In this document: positions 52,305 to 60,129 of the stretch, piece after piece
Layout of the letters: the number at the start of each line of letters is the position of its first letter
Position numbering within the stretch: position 1 is the stretch's first letter
Assembly: GCA_039105265.1 (NCBI GenBank)
Contig: JAPFFF010000008.1
Location: forward strand, 434,001-498,000
Length of the DNA: 64,000 nt
Source of the DNA: Tritrichomonas musculus
Lineage: Eukaryota > Parabasalia > Tritrichomonadida > Tritrichomonadidae
Direction: 5' to 3'
Translations under genes and position numbers: made by a program
The notes under the pieces: model-generated
What the model saw: only the letters and a program-made list of their open reading frames with translations
Database searches by the model: none
What the model was told of the DNA's origin: nothing

Positions 52305-52688
52305 TTTACCCTTCGGACGTAATTGGAATTTTATAAAATTCAATGAAAAGAAGTATTAAAATGTAAAAATTGCCGAAATGAAACGTAATTACATAATTTA
52401 TATAAAAATAAAAAAAGCAATGCGGTTTAGTTTCGAACTCAATACTTTTACCACAAATTATTTTAACCTCTAAGCTAGAGCTCACAAATTTGAAAGGATA
52501 AAATATTTATATTTAAAGATAAAATTTTTATTTTTTAAAGGTCACTTTTTATTAACTTTTTCTAAAAAAGTCGTATTCTAATCAATTTCACGTAGACATA
52601 ATCGTCAAACGTGATTGATTTTTTTATTGGTCTATTTTATTGAAAAAGTTTAAACAGAACTTAATTTTTAAAACCTCCGAAGGGCAAA
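52305..52688. mobile_element. 384-bp TIR element (MITE) with 7-8 bp target duplication
   Basis: The ends are TTTACCCTTCGGACGT on the left and the inverse of TTTGCCCTTCGGAGGT on the right, with two mismatches in 16. ATCTGAG directly flanks both ends (52298-52304 and 52689-52695), giving a 7-bp target duplication, or 8 bp if one end is set one base inward. An 8-bp duplication would suggest hAT. The interior is non-coding and includes a tRNA-like stretch near 52430-52500 on the minus strand that does not fold well. The element abuts hAT-like scraps. Confidence 0.7.
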
Positions 52689-52695
52689 ATCTGAG

Positions 52696-53460
52696 TTCAA
52701 AAAAATAAAAATTTGTAATCTACATCTGATCATCTGCAAAAAGAATGATACAATTAATTTTGAAACAATAAAAAAGGAATGATAATAATGTCTAATGTAT
52801 ACTGAAAGGATATCACTTCAGGAAATATTACCATCATAAGTAAATAAATAAAATTTCCTACACATTTGTCAACAGGTTGTAAAATATGCGCTGTATGAGC
52901 AGGGAGCAGGAATGATAATCAATAAGAATTTAAAAATATTTTGTAAATGGACTGACTCCAGATCCATTACATTGAAGCTGAATTTTTTTTAATTACTGTA
53001 ATTGAAATGTATCATTATTTAAAAGTTTATAAATCATTTCATGAAAACCATTGAAATGTTAATAATATTTTTCTATTCTTTGTTTGTGATTTCTATGATC
53101 CAACTCAAATATTGTAAAATTGCAATAAATACTTACTTTTTTACTAATTCAATGGGGTATTTCAAGTCTGTTTGTGAGAAAAAAGATAGTGTATCTCAGA
53201 AAAACTTTATATGCGTTAAAATATAATTAACACAACTCAAAAGAGAATTCCATCTCGTTTGATTTAAATGAGGTGGTGAATTAGATAAACCATTTTGAAA
53301 ACATAATGTTAAAATACTGTACTCAACCTTTTTAAATCATCAATTAACAATTGTGCTGGATGAGCAGAACAGGCCAATCTTATTATTGAAAAAATTAAAA
53401 CTTGAATTTAAATAATCTTTTGCAACTTGAGTAAAACAACTTACTAAATTCGGTGCATTA
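52696..53460 (-). mobile_element. decayed hAT-like transposase scraps
   Basis: On the minus strand, short peptides match hAT transposase landmarks: RLACSAHPAQLLIDDLKRL (about 53345-53405) and, downstream, HLNQTRWNSLLSCVNYIL (about 53220-53275). The second is the well-known T-R-W-N-S motif. A second cysteine/histidine-like block, PAHTAHILQPVDKC, lies near 52865-52910 and resembles the first at DNA level over about 25 bases, so two overlapping remnants may be present. Many stops interrupt the frames. A 61-codon plus-strand frame at 53041 is probably accidental. Confidence 0.45.
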
Positions 53461-53617
53461 TAGGTGGTACAGTGACAAACCTAATTTTATTTTCAGAAAA
53501 TTTTTCGATAGATTTCTGTGCTTCCGATTTTTGTCCAAAAATTTAAAAAAGTTATGTTCTGTGCTTCCTATTTTTGTCCAAAAAGATAACTTTTCAATCT
53601 AAAAAGTGAAATAATAG

Positions 53618-53669
<52 letters not shown>

Positions 53670-53860
53670 CATTTTATTAGGTTTTGTTTATAATAATTTT
53701 TAATGAGATAATATTAATATTTCATAATATCATTATTCATACACTAATTGCTATTAAAAAGTAATATTCATCATGGTCATCAATATTATGATATTATATA
53801 TTTTTAATCATTATCTTCATTTTCAATCTGAATATCTTCTATTTGGCCACTGAATATATA
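53461..53860. repeat. AT-rich spacer with T33-A15 foldback run
   Basis: A run of 33 T is followed directly by 15 A (53621-53668), which can fold on itself. Just upstream, CTGTGCTTCC with a TTTTTGTCC tail occurs twice, 43 bases apart (53516 and 53559). The final 150 bases read on the minus strand as a likely continuation of the MULE remnant beyond the mariner insertion. Confidence 0.5.
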
Positions 53861-55134
53861 GGGTGTCAGATAAATTTCCAGACTCAGACTATTGAGAAGT
53901 TATTATATATTATAACATATATATATATATATAGTATATATTTAAGCTAATTTAATAAATATAATAATAGTTATATATCATTTGTTTTCTTCCTGAAAAA
54001 GATAGATATATGTTAAGAAAGACGTTAAAATTTATTTTTTCAAAATGGAGCAAAGATATTTCATCAAATGCATGCATTTATCTGGAGAACCTCCCATTAA
54101 AATAATTGAGAACCTAAAGGAATGGTTTGGGAATAATGCCTTTTGCCGCACTCAAGAGTATTTCTGGATTGCCGAAATCAAGAGAGGAAGAAATGACCTC
54201 TCTGATAGTCCAAGGCCAGGGAGGCCTAGAAATGAAAACATTGATGACGAAATAAAGTCCATACTACAGGTGCAGCCATATGCCACTATCAGAGTGATGC
54301 CTGTTATTATTGGATTCAGTCCAGATTATGTATTTAATCTTCTCCATGCTCTTGGCTTAAAAAATGTGTTTTTACGTTGGGTTCCACATTTTTTATCACC
54401 CATTCAAAAATCTCAAAGAGAAAATCTTGCAAAAGAATTACTTCAAATTCTCCTAGAATCAAAAGAAACAAACTTTACTGACATCATCACAGGTGACGAA
54501 TCATGGTTCGTTTATTATTATCTATATGATAAAAAATGGGTAGGCGAAACCGACGAAATCCCAGAAAAAGTTGTACCATCTCAATATGACAAGAAAACAA
54601 TGGTGACCATTTTCATTGGCATTGAAGGACTTGTTTTCAGGACAATAAAAGAAGCAAACAAGTCCTGGAACTCAGATTATTTTATAAATGATGTTTTGAA
54701 GCCAATTTCAGAACTTAAAAAGGTCAAAAAATTGAAAAGAAATAAACGTCTTTGTCGCCTTCATTATGACAATGCAAGGTGTCATGTCTCTCATAAAGTG
54801 AAAAAATATTTATTCAATTCTCCATTTTCTCTAATTCCTTGCCCTCTCTATTCCCAAGATCTTTCGCCTTGTGACTTTGGTCTATTCGGTACGATGAAAA
54901 ATAGTTTCAAAGGAAGGTCATTTGATACTGAAGAAGACCTTTTAAATGCAATAGATGAATTTTTTGCCGAAAAATCACCTCACTTTTGGTTATCAATTTT
55001 TGAGAGCTGGATTAAAAGATGCGAAGCTTGTATCACTGCAAAAGGAAACTACTTCTAATAAAATTCTTTTTTATATTATTTATTTTATTGATTAGGTTTT
55101 TAATTATGAGAATCCGGAAACTTATCGGACACCC
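53861..55134 (+). mobile_element. complete Tc1/mariner element, 1274 bp
   Basis: Terminal inverted repeats of about 25 bp begin GGGTGTCAGATAAATTTCC on the left and, inverted, GGGTGTCCGATAAGTTTCC on the right, with a few mismatches. TA flanks both ends (53859-53860 and 55135-55136). One intact transposase gene fills most of the interior. The size and ends fit trichomonad mariners. Whole termini plus an unbroken gene make this a plausible young or active copy. Confidence 0.85.
54045..55058 (+). CDS. mariner transposase (DD34D)
   Basis: The product is 337 residues. The N-terminal half has a paired helix-turn-helix start and a GRPRN linker. Catalytic motifs are TGDESWF (first Asp), HYDNARCH (second Asp) and SPCDFGLFG (third Asp). 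Exactly 34 residues separate the last two Asp, the mariner DD34D spacing. The end (RCEACITAKGNYF) is typical of the family. The enzyme cuts and pastes the element at TA sites. The frame is intact, all three Asp are present, and the length matches known mariner transposases. Confidence 0.9.
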   Translation: MEQRYFIKCMHLSGEPPIKIIENLKEWFGNNAFCRTQEYFWIAEIKRGRNDLSDSPRPGRPRNENIDDEIKSILQVQPYATIRVMPVIIGFSPDYVFNLLHALGLKNVFLRWVPHFLSPIQKSQRENLAKELLQILLESKETNFTDIITGDESWFVYYYLYDKKWVGETDEIPEKVVPSQYDKKTMVTIFIGIEGLVFRTIKEANKSWNSDYFINDVLKPISELKKVKKLKRNKRLCRLHYDNARCHVSHKVKKYLFNSPFSLIPCPLYSQDLSPCDFGLFGTMKNSFKGRSFDTEEDLLNAIDEFFAEKSPHFWLSIFESWIKRCEACITAKGNYF

Positions 55135-55136
55135 TA

Positions 55137-55800
55137 TATATATACCTCCTGAAAATATCATCATGGATTTTTGGTCTTAAGCTTTTTCTTTACAGTTTTT
55201 ATATTTTTTAATGGTCCTCGAAGCATGCTTAATAAGCATTTCATCTCTTTCAAAGTCTTTTTTTTTTTTTTTTCCATTCCAGAAAATTAAATTCAACATT
55301 CATTTCGTTATCTACAATTGATTTAAATCGGTGTTTTGTATTTTAATTTAATACTTGGACATTTTAGAAAATCAATTGTTTCAATTTTTCACCATTTTGA
55401 ATACATTTGAAAATCATATGAGAACACATCATTCCAGTGAAAAGTCACCGCAATTACATTGAATCATATTTGCTTTATAATAAGAGCATTCTTAAAGCAT
55501 ATCTTTTGAACTTTTAGAAAAAAACTTTCTTTTCATTTTATTATTGGTATAATTGAAATTTTTCTTTAATAATTTTTCAAAATTTGCAATTTTATGATTA
55601 GACAATTTGATAATCTTTGTTAAAGCATTAAAAAAATTATTCCTCAATGGAATCGTTTAATTTTGATGTCCGTGTGACGATTCCAAGGAGTTTGTTGTTG
55701 ATGGCATTGCTCTCTGAATTCTGTAAAAAAGTGACACTTGATCCCATCTTTCCTCTTTTTGATACTCAATTTGGCCAGTAAAACATAAACCTACTTTTTC
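55137..55800 (-). mobile_element. decayed MULE transposase C-terminal remnant with SWIM-like finger
   Basis: Minus-strand frames read in order: EERWDQVSLFYRIQRAMPST then T-N-S-L-E-S-S-H-G-H, next TIPLRNNFFNALTKIIKLSN, then QCNCGDFS followed in another frame by MMCSHMI. The C-x-C...C-x-H arrangement is a SWIM-like zinc finger, and the earlier N-x-L-E-S...H-G-H fits MULE transposases. Frames shift and stop several times. Left of the mariner, about 53800-53858 seems to continue the same tail (SGQIEDIQIENEDND then stop). The mariner therefore probably landed inside this older element. Confidence 0.55.
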
Positions 55801-56012
55801 TAATAAAATTTAGCACTTTTTTCATTTCATCATATTTTTTCATTTATTTTTAATGGCAGATATAGAAATAAATAAATAAATAAACTTCTCATTTAAAATG
55901 TTAAGAATTTACCAAAATAGTATAATATGGTCTATTTTTATTTTAATTGCTTAGAAGATCTCTTATAATGCGATTTAGTCCATTATTGAATAAAATAAAA
56001 GTAATTCAAAAT
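55801..56012. other. AT-rich stretch upstream of the MULE remnant
   Basis: No clear feature apart from an ATAA-type microsatellite near 55868-55884. Weakly coding-like peptides on the minus strand may be the upstream part of the MULE remnant. Confidence 0.3.
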
Positions 56013-56014
56013 TA

Positions 56015-56488
56015 GACTTGTTATTTTGAGAATCGATATCAAAAACGTCACTTTTTTGCATCTGATACTCGATTATCAGTTTAAAAATCTGATATCGAGA
56101 TTATCGATTTTCAAGATATCAGATATGAAATGTGATATAAAAATAATTGTAAACTTGATGTCAATTACCGAGATCTCGAGATCTCAAACAGATTTATCTT
56201 TTTTTATAATTGGTATTTGTGATTTCATAATATTTAAATATAAATAATATAATGTATTGCTGTTTATTTTAAGATTAAAATCAAAAAATGCATTCTTTTT
56301 TATGAAATATTTGAGATTAAAATACGATCATATATTTATCAAAAAGTTTAATTGAAAATTCTGATATCAAAAGCTGAGAAAAAAAATTCTCGATCTCTGA
56401 GATCGATCTCGAGAATCTGTGCATATTTATGTATCGATATCAAAAAGTCAATCAATTATCGATCTCGAGAATCGGGGAATAACAAGTC
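56015..56488. mobile_element. 474-bp MITE with TA duplication and GATATC/CTCGAG-rich interior
   Basis: GACTTGTTATT on the left is exactly inverted as AATAACAAGTC on the right. TA flanks both ends (56013-56014, 56489-56490). Further in, both ends carry GAGAATC and ATCGATATC-type words, so inverted similarity continues with gaps. The interior is packed with GATATC, GAGATC and CTCGAGA words and has no transposase. TA duplication suggests mobilisation by a Tc1/mariner-type enzyme, but its ends differ from those of the mariner at 53861. Confidence 0.7.
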
Positions 56489-56679
56489 TATTCAAAATAT
56501 TTTCAATCTCTTATTATTATCCTTTTTAAGATCTGTAAGTAAAATGCTTTTATATTTTTGACTTTATAATGCTATATGTTTGTACTTTAGAATATTAATT
56601 TTTGAACATTGTTGAGAAAAATATATTATTAATTCTACATATATTTGGTCGAACAAAATGATTAAAATAACATATTCAA

Positions 56680-56948
56680 TTCATAAAGTTTATACTTTTG
56701 TGGATTCTTATCATATATTTACTCAAAATCATATGAGTACATATAGAAAATGGAAAAAAAAAGAGAAAAAAAATTGAAATAAATGCGTGAACAACATATC
56801 AATCATCATTTTTAAATAAGACTATTCCTACAAATAACATTGTTGCTCACGCGTTTATTTCAATTTTTTTCTATTTTCTCTGCTCACTCTAATAAATTTG
56901 ATTATATATGTAGTAAGAATCTATAAAAGCATTATCAAAGTTTTTGAA
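56680..56948. repeat. foldback element with about 110-bp arms
   Basis: The left arm (about 56680-56795) pairs imperfectly with the right arm (about 56842-56948). The inner part is strongest: TTGAAATAAATGCGTGAACA against TGCTCACGCGTTTATTTCAA. Outer parts share GATTCTTA and CTTTT words. A spacer of about 46 bp separates the arms. No coding sequence. It may be a foldback MITE, and the ends could not be set exactly. Confidence 0.65.
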
Positions 56949-57011
56949 TGCCAGAATGACGAAGTTTGAAGAAATTTTTAAACTCATAAATAATACATTG
57001 AGGATAAATTA

Positions 57012-57134
57012 ATGAATAAAATCTTTCAACTATTTTTTTGCATATTTTGTAGTTTATTCAATACAACAACACCAACACATGATTATGATTGGTTACCAAT
57101 AAATGAATCTTTTCAATTGAAAGATATATTGTGA
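57012..57134 (+). CDS. small signal-peptide-like frame (40 residues)
   Basis: ATG opens 40 codons: MNKIFQLFFCIFCSLFN, then Thr-rich and acidic residues, then TGA. The start resembles a secretory signal. It could be the first piece of a truncated secreted-protein gene or a chance frame. No initiator is visible, and the surroundings are transposon-rich. Confidence 0.2.
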   Translation: MNKIFQLFFCIFCSLFNTTTPTHDYDWLPINESFQLKDIL

Positions 57135-57216
57135 GAAAAACGAAGATTCATCAAATACACAATTTCTGTTGACTGTTCTGCAATTTTCAATCTTTTATAT
57201 ATATATATATTAATAT

Positions 57217-58670
57217 TTAGTTATCTTTTGAAAGTCTAGACTTCAAATAATTGATGATTTCTGTGCTTTGATTAGATTCAGCTATATCAAGTGGCGTCAT
57301 CCCATTAAAACATTATTTTTTTCAAATATTATTATTAATCATATTTATGTTAATTCCTTCTTGATTACATAGGAACTTCACAATTTCAATGTTATTTTCA
57401 ATAACAGCCAAGTGAAGTGATGTGTTTTGACTATAAATAAAACGGTTAAAATGAAATGATATTTCGGGTATTTATGTTCAATGTTTTTATCTGACATAAT
57501 CTTTTCACAATTTCGAGATGACCAGCTTTAGTTGCAAGAATCAATGATGGCTCCATTTACAAAAAATAGAAAATTTAAAAATGCCAAATAACTGTTTTCA
57601 ATTATATTTATTTCCTTAATCGAACAAATAAAATTAACAATGTCTAAAACGCCGTGAATTGAAGCAAGTGTCAAAATCGAATCTTTCATCATTTCAAGGT
57701 CGGTTTTCATCATTTCTTCAATATTTTGATAAAAAAATTCCGTGTTGTACATTTCAATTGATACAAAAAACATTTTGAAATCCATTTTGAATTTATTTGA
57801 ATGATTTTCAATCAAGTATTCAAAAATGTCATTTTGATGAAATTGTATGCAAACTTCTAAACAGGATCGAAATGATACCTTCTTCTCTTCCAAAAGATGA
57901 ATAATTTCATAATTCCCTCCAGCAACAGCAAATTGAGCGGTTTTGTACGTTAAGGTGCATTCATTTAACAATAAGTATTTAAAAATGTTGATTGATCCAT
58001 AAAACGCTGCATAGTCAGCATAATTCATGTTTTGCATGATAAACCTGCATTGTTCATATTCTGAAGGAATCAAAATTGAATCAAATTTTGTGTTTGTTTT
58101 TGATATAAAGTTCTGAAAAAGTTCGATATCATCATTTCGTATGATTTCCGCTATCGGAGCTGGATTTTGACCTCTTTTTCGATATTTTTTCATGTCTTCA
58201 AAATTCAATGATCCTCTCAATTCTTGATCGATATTTGCTTCAAAAAAATCGCTGTAAAATTCTTTCATTTCAGGAGCAAAATAGTTGATATAGTATTTAT
58301 GAATTCGGCATTGTTCATATATTGTATTGATACTGATTAGACCTTTCTCATAAAGTTTGAGTATTGATGGCCGCTTAGGGAAAATTGAAATTAATTCTTG
58401 CTCAGAAAAATGCGATTTAATATGGGATGATATTGATTCAAGCAAGTTAAAATATAATTCATATGAATGAGGTCGAATTGCTATCCCAATTTGAATCATA
58501 TTTAATAATTGAATAAGTTTGTTTTTATCATGATCAATATTTGATTTAATAATCATTGCTTTAAAATCTTGGAAGTTTGAAGAATTTAAATTATCAACTT
58601 GTTTTTGAAGATTAATCACATTTTTAATCTCATCATGATGAAGTTTTAGGTATTCTGCGTAGCTAAGCAT
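57217..58670 (-). pseudogene. decayed DUF3447 / ankyrin-repeat gene
   Basis: The first 380 codons (58670-57528) are open: an N-terminal helical region, then a DUF3447-type segment with MNYADYAAFYGSINIFKYLL and GGNYEIIHLLEE. Beyond 57528 the ankyrin pattern continues in other frames (ATKAGHLEIVKRLCQ, then TSLHLAVIENNIEIVKFLC, then GMTPLDIAESNQSTEIINYL), ending at a stop at 57217. At least two frame changes and two stops near 57310-57330 interrupt it. No trichomonad intron signals (GTATGT, ACTAACACACAG) explain them. It is related to the intact ankyrin gene at 15912 but much shorter. The open N-terminal part could still be translated. Confidence 0.65.
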
Positions 58671-58913
58671 TTTATATAAAATTAAATTTTGACCTTCTTA
58701 GGTCAAATTCATTTAATTGATGAATAAAGCACCAATTTTTATTGTAAGAAATAGAGATATACATATTATCATTTAAATATTTTTTTAATATACGAAAAAT
58801 ATTTTTATTATTGATTTCAGAAATTTTGATATTATGGATTTAGATAATAATAATAATAGTTAAACAAGCTATTAATTTTTTAAAAATCAATAATATATTT
58901 GGAATTCATAAGC

Positions 58914-59828
58914 TTATGAATGCATAGAATCAAATATTTTCTTATAATTCTGAAACATATTCTTATCGATATTCGAGGTAACAAAATGCTCTGATTCAAG
59001 AAGGCTACATATCTCGGAAAAAGTTGGTCTTCCGCCTGGGGATTGATCCCAGCACCGAGTTATTAAATGCTTCCAATTCTCATTTGGAGATATGGCTGAT
59101 GGAAACTTTGGCCTTTCATTTTTAAGAACCTTATCAAGAATTTCATGTAATGAATTATTTTCATCGTAAGGAAGCTGCTCTGTCCATATATAGTATAAAA
59201 CCATTGCATAAGAGTAAACATCAATTGGCTTTGTTCGATTATATTTTTCAGGATCTTCAATAAACTCAGGGGCCATAAATAAAACTGTTGTTTGATGAAT
59301 TGTTTTTGAATCTATCGGATCATCAACTCCTTTTGATGTACTAAAGCTACTAATATATGGATGAAGTTCAGTATCAAGAAGTATACTTTGTGGTTTGAGA
59401 TCTCTATGTAAAATATTATTTGAATGAAGATATTTCATTGCTTGAGCTACCCCATATGAAATAATTAATTTGTGCGTATCGTCCCACAATGGATCAATTG
59501 AATTGGCTCGATTTTGTCTGATGAGATCTACAAGAGATCCCTTTTCCATATATTTAAGATAAATGTAACCTCTTTTATTATCTATAGCATACCCAATAAA
59601 TGGAACAATAGCTGGGTGATTAATACGAGCAAGAACATCTATTTCATTATAAAAAAACCTTTCTATCTTTGCAATTTTTTGAAGAGTTGATTTACATGCA
59701 CATTTTTGCCCTGTTGATTTTTGGATGACAAAAGTGGTCCTCGCCAAACCTCCACAAATTGTTTTTTCATCATGAATATTTTCAAAATCTTTTCGACTTA
59801 CTTCATATTTTTTAAACTTGTCATTCAT
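58914..59828 (-). CDS. TKL-type pseudokinase
   Basis: The product is 304 residues and consists of a kinase domain only. The fold is well kept (LHRDLKP, TVLFMAPEF, DVYSYAMVLYYIW, RCWDQSPGGRPTF), and the lysine is present (CACKS). Three key sites have changed. The DFG motif reads SFS in YISSFSTSK, losing the metal-binding Asp. The HRD-loop Asn is Ser (HRDLKPQS). The glycine loop is poor (GGLARTT). Metal-ATP chemistry is therefore unlikely, and a pseudokinase with a binding or regulatory role is inferred. The frame is intact over the usual kinase length, so it is not simply decaying. Confidence 0.8.
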   Translation of the reverse strand: MNDKFKKYEVSRKDFENIHDEKTICGGLARTTFVIQKSTGQKCACKSTLQKIAKIERFFYNEIDVLARINHPAIVPFIGYAIDNKRGYIYLKYMEKGSLVDLIRQNRANSIDPLWDDTHKLIISYGVAQAMKYLHSNNILHRDLKPQSILLDTELHPYISSFSTSKGVDDPIDSKTIHQTTVLFMAPEFIEDPEKYNRTKPIDVYSYAMVLYYIWTEQLPYDENNSLHEILDKVLKNERPKFPSAISPNENWKHLITRCWDQSPGGRPTFSEICSLLESEHFVTSNIDKNMFQNYKKIFDSMHS

Positions 59829-60129
59829 TTGTCAATTTTTCAAAAAAAAAAAAAAGACTTGAATAAGTTTTCTAGCACATTCACCACCCAATATTCTTGG
59901 GTATAGTAAAAAGTTGTAAATTCTAAATACAAATCATTTACTTCATTTTCTCAATATTAAATTGAATATCAAATTGTAACTAGCACTATTAATATAAAAA
60001 TAATTCGACTTAAAACACTTATATTAGCTTTAGATAATCTAACAATTATAATTTAATGACATATTTATTAATAATAATAACAGATAGAATTCTATTATTC
60101 ATATAACGATCAAATCTCATTCAATTTTT
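59829..60129. other. intergenic stretch
   Basis: 301 bp between the 3' end of the LRR-PP2C gene and the start of the pseudokinase gene. It contains a 14-base A run near 59841. No other feature seen. Confidence 0.5.

Noticed and set aside
52425-52505. tRNA-like stretch on the minus strand with a GAGTTCGAAACT T-loop-like piece
   Set aside because: The acceptor, anticodon and D stems do not pair properly, and it lies inside a TIR element; at most a decayed tRNA-derived piece.
53041-53226. 61-codon plus-strand hydrophobic frame
   Set aside because: It lies opposite hAT-like transposase scraps and has no features of its own.
57217-57530. Introns as an explanation for the interrupted ankyrin tail
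   Set aside because: No GTATGT donor or ACTAACACACAG-type acceptor signal is present, so decay is more likely.
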